NCBI GenBank assembly: GCA_944323165.1
Contig: CALURK010000007.1
Span: 37,289 to 101,288, forward strand
From: Candidatus Gastranaerophilales bacterium
GTDB taxonomy: Bacteria > Cyanobacteriota > Vampirovibrionia > Gastranaerophilales > Gastranaerophilaceae
Length of the DNA: 64,000 nucleotides
Direction: 5' to 3'
This document shows, piece by piece, positions 8,646 through 17,929 of the stretch; positions within the stretch are counted from its first letter, which is position 1; each line of letters begins with the position of its first letter. The position numbers and the translations under genes were made by a program. The notes under the pieces are model-generated. The model worked only from the letters and a program-made list of their open reading frames with translations, did not search any database and had not been told where the DNA came from.

Positions 8646-9221
8646 ATGAAAATAAATGCCCCAAATACAACAAATTTTAAAGCAAAATTCATCTGCAATA
8701 CCCAGATAAAGAAAATAAATCCCAAAACTGATACATACTCACCACTTAAAGTTTCATTCTTAGAATATGAGCCTGACAACCCCAAAGATTTGAATGCTCT
8801 TATAAATACTGCAAAATCGTGGAAAGGTCGTCTTTATGCTGGAAGAATTGCAGAAAATGCATCTTTAATCTCATCAGGAGATATGTCTAAAAATAAAAAC
8901 CACATATATATTTTGTCCAAACAACAGGAAAATTTTAATAAATTAAATACCCAAGATATTCTGGGCCTTGCCCATTTGGTAAGCGAAAGTAAATCAATGC
9001 CGGATGAATTAAGACTTTTTGAAGTCAACCCGAAATTTAAATATTCCAGAGATAAAAAGAGGGAATACAAAGGTCTTGGGGAGAGTATAATTTCCTCCCT
9101 AAAAAAAATCTGCAATAACTCTATAAGATTAATTTCCTCATATTCCGCAGCAAATTTTTATGAGAAACAAGGTTTTGAAATCATGGATACCGACCTTTTA
9201 GAATACATCTGGAAAAAGTAA
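8646..9221 (+). CDS. GNAT-like acetyltransferase-fold protein with Asn/Phe leader (paralogue 1)
   Basis: A 191-residue protein. The C-terminal third (GLGESIISSLKKI and AANFYEKQGFEI) matches the GNAT acetyl-CoA loop and final strands. The middle resembles a degenerate GNAT sheet. The N-terminus MKINAPNTTNFKAKF is the short leader seen in several proteins of this window. It shares with its neighbour at 9280 the pattern NTxQIKKxNP...PxKVSxxExEPDN, so the two are tandem duplicates. Substrate unknown. There is no clear ribosome site; TACTAG lies 6 bases before the ATG. Confidence 0.65.
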   Translation: MKINAPNTTNFKAKFICNTQIKKINPKTDTYSPLKVSFLEYEPDNPKDLNALINTAKSWKGRLYAGRIAENASLISSGDMSKNKNHIYILSKQQENFNKLNTQDILGLAHLVSESKSMPDELRLFEVNPKFKYSRDKKREYKGLGESIISSLKKICNNSIRLISSYSAANFYEKQGFEIMDTDLLEYIWKK

Positions 9222-9279
9222 ACAGTCTGTTATCACTCAATTTGCAAAAATCTTTTTTTAGAGTTTTAATAAAACTGCT

Positions 9280-9840
9280 ATGATAAATTCGATAAATTTT
9301 GGTGCAAAATTAATAAACACGGCTCAAATAAAAAAATTAAATCCGCAAGATAAACTGTTCCACCCTCAAAAAGTTTCAATCGCAGAATTTGAACCTGATA
9401 ATATTGAAGATGTATTTGCGCTAACACTAGCTGCCAAAGACTGGATATATGATAAATATGCTTCCGCTATCTCATTCACAGCCCACTGTATTTTTAGAAA
9501 CTCGCTTGATAAAAATAAACATAAAGTTTTTTTGCTAACAGAACAACTCAATGATTTAAAAAGTTTAGATAAAAATAAAATTCTTGGGATGGCTGAAATT
9601 GAAAAAACTGGTGAGAAATCAATCGAATTAAACCATATTCAAGCCAATACTAACTATGACATATTTTCAAATGAATTCTATTACAAAGAAGTCGGTACAA
9701 GAATTCTGGACACACTAAAATCACTTTATGACAAAATCGAACTAACGGCAGCAAGAGGAAGTGTTAAAAATTTTTATATAAAAAACGGATTTAAAAACAT
9801 CAATTCGGATGAAAACAGATATCTCTGGGAGAGGGCTTAA
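9280..9840 (+). CDS. GNAT-like acetyltransferase-fold protein with Asn/Phe leader (paralogue 2)
   Basis: This 186-residue tandem paralogue of the gene at 8646 shares QIKKLNP, the PQKVSIAEFEPDN block and a C-terminal VKNFYIKNGFKNI, the usual GNAT ending. The N-terminus MINSINFGAKL again carries the short leader. The acetyl-CoA pyrophosphate loop is weaker than in paralogue 1 (VGTRILDTLKSLY), so activity is uncertain. TAATAA lies 7 bases before the ATG with no Shine-Dalgarno site. I infer a lineage-specific duplication. Confidence 0.6.
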   Translation: MINSINFGAKLINTAQIKKLNPQDKLFHPQKVSIAEFEPDNIEDVFALTLAAKDWIYDKYASAISFTAHCIFRNSLDKNKHKVFLLTEQLNDLKSLDKNKILGMAEIEKTGEKSIELNHIQANTNYDIFSNEFYYKEVGTRILDTLKSLYDKIELTAARGSVKNFYIKNGFKNINSDENRYLWERA

Positions 9841-9954
9841 GATAATTTTACACACCTCTTTGTAAATTTTTATTAAGAAATCTAGCCACTTGGTCAATTT
9901 GTCATTAAAAAAATACTTTACATGACTATAAGTGTGAAAAACTAGTGTGTGAAA

Positions 9955-10710
9955 ATGAATTTTGTATATAATACCCCGATATTAAATAAAATAAATATCC
10001 CCCATATTCCATTTCGTTCTGTAACCCCAAGTTATATTGGAAAAGCAGAAGGGATAAGGCAGGATTCTTTTTCTTCCGATCCTCTATCTTCAAGCTTTGT
10101 AGACAAAAATACATTAACCCAAATAGCAAAATCTAACCCGAGGGTTATGGACATTTTAAAAGAAAATAATATCCGCTTGAATGTTAATACTCAAGAGCTG
10201 AACAAACTTAAAAACGGGCACCTTATGGACACGCGTATAACCGCAGCTAAAATGTATTCAGCTCTTCCTCAAAACTTGAAATCGGAAGTAAACTTAAGCG
10301 ATTTACAACAAGCAGCAATGCTTCACGACTACGGCAAAGTCTTAATTCCAGAAAAAATCCTTAATAAATCAAGCAAACTTAATGAAAAAGAACGAGAAAT
10401 AATGAAGCTACACTCAGAATTGGGGTATGAATTATTAAAAGACCAGGGTGTAAATAAAAATGTACTGGATTTGGTTAAATACCACCACCAAACACCTAAC
10501 GGAGGTGGGTACCCCGCTATAACAAATGATTTCAAACCTAATGTATCATCAGAAATTATTACTACAGCCGATAAGTATTCCGCCCTTAGAGAAAAACGAA
10601 GTTATAAAGATGCTCTTTCTCGAGAAAAAGCTCTAAATATGATTAAAGAGGATGTAGATAAAGGGCTTATATCACAAGAAGTTTATAATGCCCTAGAAAA
10701 AAGTGTATAA
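9955..10710 (+). CDS. HD-GYP domain protein, probable c-di-GMP phosphodiesterase
   Basis: The HD-GYP core is intact: HDYGK (metal His-Asp), LHSELGYELL, KYHHQTPNGGGYP (the HH pair and GYP), and TTADKYSALREKRSYK. HD-GYP enzymes hydrolyse c-di-GMP. The first 70 residues lack a sensory domain and read like the Asn/Phe leader proteins (NTPILNKINIPHIPF). The start is uncertain: an in-frame GTG lies 6 bases upstream at 9949; I prefer the ATG. It ends at a terminator shared with the degenerate HD-GYP gene on the other strand. Confidence 0.75.
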   Translation: MNFVYNTPILNKINIPHIPFRSVTPSYIGKAEGIRQDSFSSDPLSSSFVDKNTLTQIAKSNPRVMDILKENNIRLNVNTQELNKLKNGHLMDTRITAAKMYSALPQNLKSEVNLSDLQQAAMLHDYGKVLIPEKILNKSSKLNEKEREIMKLHSELGYELLKDQGVNKNVLDLVKYHHQTPNGGGYPAITNDFKPNVSSEIITTADKYSALREKRSYKDALSREKALNMIKEDVDKGLISQEVYNALEKSV

Positions 10711-10718
10711 CAACTAAA

Positions 10719-10745
10719 CGGACGGGTTATATATTAACCCGTCCG
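10719..10745. terminator. Bidirectional terminator between two HD-GYP genes
   Basis: The arms CGGACGGGTTA and TAACCCGTCCG form a strong GC-rich stem with an AT loop, sitting between two convergent stop codons. A T-rich stretch follows on the plus strand. Confidence 0.8.
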
Positions 10746-10750
10746 ATCTT

Positions 10751-12118
10751 TTATTTATTTACAACATTGAATAAAGCATTAACTACTACCGGATCCCATT
10801 TTGAACCGGCTTCTTCTTTTATAATTTCCAGTGCCTGCTCCTTACTCATTGCTTTTCTGTATGATCTATCTGATGTCATAGCTGTATAAGCGTCTGCTAC
10901 GGCAATAATTCTTGAACCGAACGGTATTGAATTACCTTTCAAACCTTCAGGTTCGCCACCACCATCCCAACGTTCTTTGTGATAATGAATATATGGAATT
11001 ACTTCTGACAAGAAATTTATATTCATCAACAAATTTACACCTACATTCGGGTGGTTCTGAAGCTGTTCCCACTCTTCTTTTGATAATTTGCCCTTATTCG
11101 CAAATAATGATTCAGGAAGAGTAATCTTACCGATATTCTGCAACAAACCTGCATAATATACTAAATCAGTTGTTTTTTCGTTCAAACCTAATTCACGACA
11201 TAATTTTCTTGATAAATCAGCCGTATTTTGTGAATGTGATACTTTATACTGACCTTTTTCATCCACAGCCTTAGCAAGTTTTTCCACAAATGCCTGCTGA
11301 TTTGCACCCAAATCACCGATTAAGGCAGTTAGCTCTGCTCTTTTATGCTGCAAGTCCTCTGCAAAAACTTTATCCTGATTAATTAAACCTTCTGTTTCTT
11401 CTATTACTTTTTGAAGATGCATTGAAGTTCCAAATAATCTGCCTATTGTTTCTAATAAATTCATATAAGCACGCTTTATAGTCTTTTCTTTGTAATTTTC
11501 TATTACAATTACACCGACTACATGCGCGTTGTTGTGCATCGGAACTACCGCTAATGATTTTACGTCATACTCTTTTAATTCGTATTTAGGAATAAAATTC
11601 TCTATCTTTGAAACATCTTTAATCTGAACTTTTTCCAATGTATTAAATGATTTTACTACAATAGATTTATCATCCTTGGTATATCCGAGCTTTTTAGCAT
11701 AAATATCTTCATCAAAGTCAATTGAAGAACCTACAAGACCCAAAACTTTATCATCAAAATTTAAACCCTTTGTAAATTCACTTGTTAAATATATATGACA
11801 AGCATCAACATCCAATATTTGAGTAAGGGTTTTGGCAATCGAATTGTACACAACATACTCGTCTTGGGAACTAAAGCCCAATACGCATAAAGTGTTATCC
11901 AACGAATAAATAGATATTAATTCCTTTAACTGAGATTTTAATCTACTTGTCTTATCCTTGACATCCTTGCCTATTTTATTCGCTAGTTCTTCAGAAATTA
12001 AATATTCAGATACAAAGTCGCCAATGTTTAATGCGAAAATTTCTTCTAAAGGATCATCTTCCATCAAATCTATTGAACGGCTGAAGAGTGATGCACCCAT
12101 TTCTTCTTTATCTGTCAT
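10751..12118 (-). CDS. GAF domain plus degenerate HD-GYP domain protein
   Basis: A 455-residue protein: N-terminal helical segment, a GAF-like domain (about 80-245, LAVVPMHNNAHVVGVIVIEN), a coiled linker, then an HD-GYP domain (about 285-450). The metal and signature residues are substituted. The expected HDIGK is QNIGK (in GLLQNIGK), HHE is HKE (YHKERWDG), and GYP is GEP. The rest of the fold (AVADAYTAMTSDRSYRKA) is well kept. I therefore expect a non-catalytic, ligand-binding or docking domain rather than a phosphodiesterase. Good ribosome site AGGAAGGAAAA before the ATG. Confidence 0.85.
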   Translation of the reverse strand: MTDKEEMGASLFSRSIDLMEDDPLEEIFALNIGDFVSEYLISEELANKIGKDVKDKTSRLKSQLKELISIYSLDNTLCVLGFSSQDEYVVYNSIAKTLTQILDVDACHIYLTSEFTKGLNFDDKVLGLVGSSIDFDEDIYAKKLGYTKDDKSIVVKSFNTLEKVQIKDVSKIENFIPKYELKEYDVKSLAVVPMHNNAHVVGVIVIENYKEKTIKRAYMNLLETIGRLFGTSMHLQKVIEETEGLINQDKVFAEDLQHKRAELTALIGDLGANQQAFVEKLAKAVDEKGQYKVSHSQNTADLSRKLCRELGLNEKTTDLVYYAGLLQNIGKITLPESLFANKGKLSKEEWEQLQNHPNVGVNLLMNINFLSEVIPYIHYHKERWDGGGEPEGLKGNSIPFGSRIIAVADAYTAMTSDRSYRKAMSKEQALEIIKEEAGSKWDPVVVNALFNVVNK

Positions 12119-12424
12119 AATTTTCCTTCCTACTTATCAGACAATTAACCTTGTACTAATTACCGACTATTAAATTCTTCTCTAATTCTCGGTTCTTATA
12201 TTTTATATAACGGCACTTTTTTCAAAAACTTTAATGTTTTTTTAAAATTTTATACTTTAGTTGGAGAAAAGTTATACCTTACTACTAAAATCAAGGGTTT
12301 CAGAGCTTTACAAAAGTTCACATTTATCTTTTGAAAACCTCCTTCCAACAATCAATACACTGGATTATTGATTAATCCCCATGCTTACGTTATCCTATAT
12401 TCATAAACTTGAGGAGATAGCAAC
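12119..12424. other. Intergenic region between divergent genes, no gene seen
   Basis: About 300 AT-rich bases separate the divergent starts at 12118 and 12425. I find no open frame, tRNA or strong hairpin. A GAGGAG ribosome site (about 12412) precedes the plus-strand gene, so promoters for both genes are presumably here, but no convincing -35/-10 pair stands out. Confidence 0.4.
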
Positions 12425-13672
12425 ATGACTGTAATTGATAAAATTAAAGGGATTAATGACGTAGTTAAAGAAATTTTCGAATTCACACAATCTAACGAAA
12501 AAGTTAAGGCGGATTTTGATGAATATTTAGCAACGATTGGTGCCAGAAACATTTCGCTTAACCAGATGGAAAAAATATTTCTGCCATATATTTTTGAGCG
12601 CAGAATAGAGAATAAATCTATTCTTGAGATGTTTAAGGAAGAAAAAGGCTCTCAAGATATAATTGAAAGCTTTATTAAAGCTCAAGCGTCTATTTTTGAA
12701 ATAAAGAAAATTCTTAAAAACGGGTTTGAACTCTATAATTTGATTAACGAAAAAACATATACGGTCCTATCACTTACTAAAATGACTAATTTTAGAGGGA
12801 TTTATGCTGGACAATACATTACAGCACGTATATTTGAGCTCGATGGAGATTACTACGTTATTGAAATTTCAAGCGTTTTGTCCCACTCACAGAAAGAAGA
12901 AGCTTATCGTTACGCAGTTATGAAACTTGTTCATTCGCCAAGAATGCTATATTTTGACAACTCTGAAAAAGAAGAAGAAATTAAGAAAACAATTTCTGAA
13001 ATGTACCAAAAATTTATTAAAACCTTTGATACAGACATAATTCTTACCACAAACAAGCATGCCGATGATATTATAGGCGCTTTTAATGAAGGTGAAGAAG
13101 TTGATTTGTCTGACAAAGGATGTGATATTACAGATTTTAAGTTCTTCCACGTAAAAGAACTCGATAATAACTATTCAAACTTCTTAGAAAATTCTATGGG
13201 CGGTTTTTCTTCACACAACGAAATCTACGATGTTGCAGTAATTTTTGATGAGAAAAACGGATTATACGCAATCCCTTTCTACAAAACTTTCTGCACAATA
13301 TTTGAAGATAAAACTAAAGTTGAAAATGCTAAAAATTGTATAGAATACTTCCTAACAAACGATTCTATACCAAATATAATTCTAGACAGAGTTTCAACTC
13401 AGTATCCTAATTTTATGGATACAATCAACGAAATAATGGATACAAAATACACGTATGAAGAGCTGATAAATAAATATAAATCTGATTATCTGAATAACAG
13501 AATATACTCATCAGCTACAATCCTATTCTGCTCAAAAGCATTTTCAGAGATTTTTGACTTTATAACAGAACCGCAGCCGGAGAAACCTGTAATAACTCAA
13601 AAGGTCGGCAGAAACGATCCGTGCCCTTGCGGAAGCGGAAAAAAATTCAAAAATTGCTGCGGAAAGGCTTAA
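12425..13672 (+). CDS. SEC-C motif protein of unknown function
   Basis: A 415-residue protein. Its C-terminal 22 residues form a textbook SEC-C zinc-binding motif ([19 protein letters not shown]), as at the end of SecA and many unrelated proteins. The N-terminal about 380 residues have no signal peptide or membrane helix and match no domain I recognise; they are rich in acidic and aromatic residues. SEC-C motifs usually mediate protein or nucleic-acid contacts. Clear GAGGAG ribosome site. A bidirectional terminator follows, shared with rpmH. Confidence 0.75.
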   Translation: MTVIDKIKGINDVVKEIFEFTQSNEKVKADFDEYLATIGARNISLNQMEKIFLPYIFERRIENKSILEMFKEEKGSQDIIESFIKAQASIFEIKKILKNGFELYNLINEKTYTVLSLTKMTNFRGIYAGQYITARIFELDGDYYVIEISSVLSHSQKEEAYRYAVMKLVHSPRMLYFDNSEKEEEIKKTISEMYQKFIKTFDTDIILTTNKHADDIIGAFNEGEEVDLSDKGCDITDFKFFHVKELDNNYSNFLENSMGGFSSHNEIYDVAVIFDEKNGLYAIPFYKTFCTIFEDKTKVENAKNCIEYFLTNDSIPNIILDRVSTQYPNFMDTINEIMDTKYTYEELINKYKSDYLNNRIYSSATILFCSKAFSEIFDFITEPQPEKPVITQKVGRNDPCPCGSGKKFKNCCGKA

Positions 13673-13701
13673 AAAAGAATAATAATTCAAAGAAAGAAAA
13701 T

Positions 13702-13733
13702 AAAAGCGCCATATCAAAAGATACAGCGCTTTT
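13702..13733. terminator. Bidirectional terminator between the SEC-C gene and rpmH
   Basis: Perfect arms AAAAGCGC (13702-13709) and GCGCTTTT (13726-13733) lie between convergent genes. Confidence 0.8.
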
Positions 13734-13755
13734 ATTAATAAACTTTTTAACTTTT

Positions 13756-13908
13756 CTAGGCTCTTTTGCTACCAGAAATTGCTATTTGGTGTCTGCCTTT
13801 AGCACGACGTCTGTTCAAAACTTCCTGTCCGCCAGGAGTTGCCATTCTAGCTCTGAAACCGCTTACGTGCTGTCTTTTAATCTTTGTTCCTTCTAGTGTA
13901 CGTCTCAT
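13756..13908 (-). CDS. rpmH: Ribosomal protein L34 (bL34)
   Basis: Reading the minus strand gives a 50-residue protein starting MRRTLEGTKIKRQHVSGF, then RARMATPGG and LNRRRAKGRHQI. This is the L34 pattern (KRT..G...KR.R..GFR.RM.T..G...L..RR.KGR). L34 is a small basic protein of the large ribosomal subunit. An AAGGAAA ribosome site precedes the ATG. In most bacteria rpmH is followed by rnpA and yidC near oriC. Here the next gene is convergent and unrelated, so the cluster is broken up. Confidence 0.93.
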   Translation of the reverse strand: MRRTLEGTKIKRQHVSGFRARMATPGGQEVLNRRRAKGRHQIAISGSKRA

Positions 13909-13950
13909 TGTTCTATTTCCTTTTCAGCTAATTTTACCTATAATGTACTC

Positions 13951-13979
13951 ATGCTATACAAAACATGCTCATTAGTCAA
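13951..13979 (-). promoter_or_regulatory. Probable rpmH promoter
   Basis: On the minus strand TTGACT (13974-13979) and TAGCAT (13951-13956) are spaced by 17 bases, about 40 bases before the rpmH start. The -10 is weak, but the location fits. Confidence 0.4.
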
Positions 13980-14012
13980 ATAAAACATTAAGTATTATGA
14001 AGCGTACTAATT

Positions 14013-14231
14013 CTAACCTTCTATAATTTGCGGCAATTCTACATTCGGAGCCCCTATTGTTCTTACAAGTTCCAATACGGCAGCCTTCATTTGGCACTTC
14101 TGAGCAGTTGCACTAAAGAAATCACTATAGAAACATCCTTCACACACACAACCACGTTTATAACATTCTAATGCAGTTGGGGTCCATCTTTTCACGGCAA
14201 CAGCTCTCCCCATATCACGACTCTTAAACAC
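14013..14231 (-). CDS. Small Cys-rich protein, WT-x2-A-x-ECY family (copy 1)
   Basis: A 72-residue protein starting at GTG with a strong GGAGG site 5 bases upstream. It carries WTPTALECYKRGCVCEGC, then a CQM further on, followed by LVRTIGAP. The Cys spacing (ECY, CxC, xxC, then C about 12 residues on) suggests a bound metal or Fe-S cluster. A homologue with the same pattern is at 35958-36164. I know no function for this family. A good promoter lies about 75 bases upstream. Confidence 0.75.
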   Translation of the reverse strand: MFKSRDMGRAVAVKRWTPTALECYKRGCVCEGCFYSDFFSATAQKCQMKAAVLELVRTIGAPNVELPQIIEG

Positions 14232-14307
14232 TTATTCCTCCCAATGTTTTCTATTTATTTAACTTTACTCAATTAAGGAAATCCCCAAAACTCCTTAACA
14301 TACTTCT

Positions 14308-14335
14308 ATTATATAGGTTCAGACTCCTTTTACAA
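14308..14335 (-). promoter_or_regulatory. Promoter of the Cys-rich small protein
   Basis: Minus-strand TTGTAA (14330-14335) and TATAAT (14308-14313) are separated by 16 bases, giving an untranslated leader of about 70 bases before the GTG start at 14231. Confidence 0.6.
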
Positions 14336-14458
14336 CCCATCAAAGCCTAATTGTTACGATTTCTTAACTTAGTTGCAAACAGCTAAAATTATTGGCTATC
14401 CTTTCTTCTGGACATGCCTAAGCTACACAAGCACATGGTTATAGCGATTTAAAACATG

Positions 14459-14493
14459 AAAACCCATGCTATTACCATGTTTGCATGGGTTTT
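14459..14493. terminator. Terminator downstream of the 760-residue protein gene
   Basis: The arms AAAACCCATGC and GCATGGGTTTT enclose a 13-base loop. It lies about 40 bases past the minus-strand gene end at 14535. The T-run is better on the plus strand. The rest of 14314-14458 holds nothing I can identify. Confidence 0.65.
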
Positions 14494-14534
14494 ATTTTCA
14501 ATTAAGTTTTGTAACGATGTTGGCATGGAAAGCT

Positions 14535-16817
14535 TTATGCTTCAGTATTAATAACTTTTTGTTTTTTTACTTTTCCATACTGCTGAACTTTTGAATTATA
14601 TAAGTGATTATAATATTCTTTAGCATCGCGTGCTCGGTATGCTCTGTTCAAAAGTTTTTGTTCCGCAACTTTTGTTTCTGATTTTCGGAGCATTTCAATA
14701 ATATCTTTTACCTCAAACATGCGAGTATTATCTACATTACGTTTTTTCAACAGATAATTTACATATTTTCTGTTACTTCCGTTGATTAACAGGTATAAAG
14801 ATAAGGCATCTTTATTAGAAGAATTAATACGTTTTTTACCTACAGCTTTATCTGCCTTTCTTGTTTCTGATATTGATGCAAAAATCTCAGGAAGCATACG
14901 TAATTTCATTTTTGTTGCATTGTCTTTGTAAGCTTTTTTCTGTTTATCGAAAGTTTTTAAACCAAGTCGTTTTTGAACATACATCAGAACATCTTGTTTT
15001 GCTACATTCTTATGAGTGAATGCTTTTTTTAATTCGGAAAGTTTCTGATTATACTCCTCTTCCGTCAACTTTGACGGTATTGAGCTTTCTATTATTTTTG
15101 AATAATTCATTGGAGCATGTAATTTCTTATCAATCTCAGAAACCCTAGCTCTTGCCTGAGGTGTCAAAATCTCTTGACCAAAAATCTCGTTATACAAAAA
15201 TTGGTCTGCATTATGTTTTTCTCTGGTAGGTTTTAATTCTATAAGAGATTCTGCTAATTCTTTATAGTCGTGAGATCTGGTTAGAACTTGCCTCACATTG
15301 CGAATCAGCTCTTTTATTTCCTCATTTTTTGTTAATTTTATACCAGCATTCTTATCTTCTTTTAATTCTTCTTTTAATTCAGTTTTAGATAACTCTGCTT
15401 CTTGTTTTGGCTTTGATATTATAACTTCATCTTTTTGTATATTAGCCACATTTTTTCTTTGTTGCAGACTTTTTTCATTCACGCTTTTTTCTGGAAACAA
15501 TTTATCGATATCTACTTCTGACTCTGATGAACGATATTTATTATATTTTATGATATTTATCTGGTTTTTTATCTTCTTCACAAGATTATGTAATCTTGTT
15601 GGTGGTTTTTGAAAACCATAGCGCTCAGCAATTTTCCGATTTATTCGCGACTCTTTCGTTTCGAAAAACGGATTTTCTATGTCATTTAATAATGCACTTA
15701 ATCTTTCTTTTCCGCTTGTACTGTTGATAATATTTCTTGCATTATCACTAAATATAGCAAGTTTTTTAGTCGGAACAACAGATAGAACTTGGTTTAAATC
15801 ATTAATTGATATAGCACCGTATACTTTCTCATTATCAACGAAACTTTCTACAAATTTCTTTGCGTCACTGTCATTATCTATTGTTTTATACAATTTATTC
15901 AATTCCTGTAGCTGTTTAACTTGAAGTTCAGGTTTGTTATTAGCAGAACGTAAGTTTCCAACTACATTAGGTATATCCATTCTTAATTTTATATTATCTT
16001 TTGTACTTGTCTTGAACATATCTAACAAAACTTCATCAGCACCTTGTTCAAGTAAATTTTTATCTACATTGAAATGATTTACGCAATATTTTAAAAATTT
16101 ATCACCTATTTCCGAATAGTTTTGAGCATATTCTTTTGCATCAAATTTTGAAGTTTGAGGGATATAAAAACGTGATTGTAACTTTTTATTCTTATACAAA
16201 GTATCATATTTTTCCTGACTATATGTACCTGAATTTACCATTTCATCAAGGTTATTTATTACCTCTTCATTATCCCTATTTATTTTTAAATAAGATCTGT
16301 ATTTTGGATAATTATTAACATATTCTTGACTGTTTTTAGATTCCAAAAGTTCTGGCAACAAATCATTATAAGAATTAGGATGATTCATCAGGATATCACG
16401 ATTTACTTTTTGTGCAAAAAGTAAACGCTTTACATTATTGTTTACGCCTGTAAAAATTCTGCTTAAACCATTTATCGAACCCTGAAAACGCATTAACAAA
16501 TCATCGTGTGCTTCTGTCGGCTTTTTCACAGATTGATAAATTTTATTTACTAGAGTAGAATCTTCTCTGTCTTCTATGGTTTTATAGTAATTGGTCTGAT
16601 TATATCTGTCCGCAAGATTTCTTAAAAAGTGCATTCTGCTTTTTGTAGCTTTTTTGGTTAAATCAAAAATTTCTACCTTATCCTGAGAAAGAATGCTTGA
16701 TATAACTCGTGCACTTTCTTGTCTTTGTCTTAAAGAAACTCTTTTTACGGGCAAAAGTCCCCTAAATTGTACATTATTACCATAAAGATTACTGTTGATA
16801 TTCCTGATTGAATTCAT
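14535..16817 (-). CDS. Large helical protein of unknown function with Asn/Phe leader
   Basis: A 760-residue, Lys/Asn/Glu-rich, mostly helical protein without signal peptide or membrane helices. It starts MNSIRNINSNLYGNNVQFRG, the short leader also seen at 8646, 9280, 36215 and 37238. A low-complexity charged linker lies around residues 430-480 (many Lys and Glu). The C-terminal region has a run resembling repeats of short helices. No catalytic motif is visible and I do not recognise a family. AGAAGGTAG ribosome site before the ATG. It may be a surface, cytoskeletal or effector-type protein, but this is open. Confidence 0.65.
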   Translation of the reverse strand: MNSIRNINSNLYGNNVQFRGLLPVKRVSLRQRQESARVISSILSQDKVEIFDLTKKATKSRMHFLRNLADRYNQTNYYKTIEDREDSTLVNKIYQSVKKPTEAHDDLLMRFQGSINGLSRIFTGVNNNVKRLLFAQKVNRDILMNHPNSYNDLLPELLESKNSQEYVNNYPKYRSYLKINRDNEEVINNLDEMVNSGTYSQEKYDTLYKNKKLQSRFYIPQTSKFDAKEYAQNYSEIGDKFLKYCVNHFNVDKNLLEQGADEVLLDMFKTSTKDNIKLRMDIPNVVGNLRSANNKPELQVKQLQELNKLYKTIDNDSDAKKFVESFVDNEKVYGAISINDLNQVLSVVPTKKLAIFSDNARNIINSTSGKERLSALLNDIENPFFETKESRINRKIAERYGFQKPPTRLHNLVKKIKNQINIIKYNKYRSSESEVDIDKLFPEKSVNEKSLQQRKNVANIQKDEVIISKPKQEAELSKTELKEELKEDKNAGIKLTKNEEIKELIRNVRQVLTRSHDYKELAESLIELKPTREKHNADQFLYNEIFGQEILTPQARARVSEIDKKLHAPMNYSKIIESSIPSKLTEEEYNQKLSELKKAFTHKNVAKQDVLMYVQKRLGLKTFDKQKKAYKDNATKMKLRMLPEIFASISETRKADKAVGKKRINSSNKDALSLYLLINGSNRKYVNYLLKKRNVDNTRMFEVKDIIEMLRKSETKVAEQKLLNRAYRARDAKEYYNHLYNSKVQQYGKVKKQKVINTEA

Positions 16818-16906
16818 TTTTCTACCTTCTATATACTATTTATACGACTTATTTTACTCTAGGTAAAACTCATAAAAATATTTTTTGCTACCTTATTCGT
16901 AAATAT

Positions 16907-17929
16907 TTACAAATTTTTTAAATAATTCAGGCACGCTTTATCAGAAGTATAATTAAAAATTGTATAATATGCACTATTTAATATTTCATTTTGATTGTCT
17001 GAATTAATAATTTCTCCAATAATTCCATCTTTCCAGAAAAAACCGTTTTTGCCATTTTTAATAATTCCCGCAGCACCGTCGTTTTCACTGCAAACGGTAA
17101 TACATCCTGAAGCCATTGCTTCCAGATACACCATGCCAAAAGTTTCATTTACGCTTGGAAGCGAAAAAATATCGGCTTCTCTCATTTTTTCCAAAACTTT
17201 TTCATGCTCTAACCAACCCGTAAATATCGGTTTTTCAGACATGCCTCTTAAATGCTCAAATTCTTTACCTTCACCTATTATTGTTAATTCTACATCCAAG
17301 TTTTCACATTCTTTTATAACTTTATCGACATTTTTTCGTTTAATTAAATTTGCACATACAAGAACCCTAATTTTCCTATCTCTATTCCATTCTCTTTTAA
17401 CAATCGGACAACTTATACCGGAATAACAAACAAAAGTTTTGTCTTCAAATTCCGGATACAATTTCAAAAACTTATTTTTGATAACTTCAGAGCGGCATGC
17501 AATTTTTCTTGAGTTTTTATAAGCTTTTTCGAGTTCCGTTTTAAAATAAATCGAATACAAAGGATTGGTTAAAACCTCTAAATCAGAGACATGTACTCCT
17601 GCTACAAAATCTAATCCTAAACAATTTGCGAAAATAATTCCGCTTGGCATGTGGGCAATTATTTTATCAGGCTCAAATTCGGTTTTTATTTTCTTTTTAA
17701 TATCACCTAAAAATGGCAGAAAATAATTAATATTTTCTACATTTCCATAAAATCCGCTTTTATAAAAAGGCTTTTTTCTAATAAAAGAATTTAAAAGAAA
17801 ATTTGGTTTAATTACCCGAACTTCATGCCCTAATTTTTCCCAGCCTTGAACAAAATTTTGGATAGTTTTAGGCGTAAATTTTTCATCACTTTTAATCGGA
17901 TACAAATCTGTAATAACAAGAATTTTCAT
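16907..17929 (-). CDS. Glycosyltransferase family 4
   Basis: A 340-residue GT-B glycosyltransferase. N-terminal MKILVITDLYPIKSDEKFTP, the central VRVLVCANLIKRKNVDKVI (nucleotide-sugar domain start), and the GT4 retaining signature ADIFSLPSVNETFGMVYLEAMASG with the catalytic Glu pair. It would transfer a sugar from an NDP-sugar to a glycan or lipid. Its ATG shares one base with the stop codon of the ABC permease gene upstream (TAATG), so the two are translationally coupled. Confidence 0.85.
   Translation of the reverse strand: MKILVITDLYPIKSDEKFTPKTIQNFVQGWEKLGHEVRVIKPNFLLNSFIRKKPFYKSGFYGNVENINYFLPFLGDIKKKIKTEFEPDKIIAHMPSGIIFANCLGLDFVAGVHVSDLEVLTNPLYSIYFKTELEKAYKNSRKIACRSEVIKNKFLKLYPEFEDKTFVCYSGISCPIVKREWNRDRKIRVLVCANLIKRKNVDKVIKECENLDVELTIIGEGKEFEHLRGMSEKPIFTGWLEHEKVLEKMREADIFSLPSVNETFGMVYLEAMASGCITVCSENDGAAGIIKNGKNGFFWKDGIIGEIINSDNQNEILNSAYYTIFNYTSDKACLNYLKNL

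Noticed and set aside
13766..13975. Plus-strand open frames across 13.6-13.9 kb
   Set aside because: They are the reverse reading of rpmH, which matches L34 on the minus strand.
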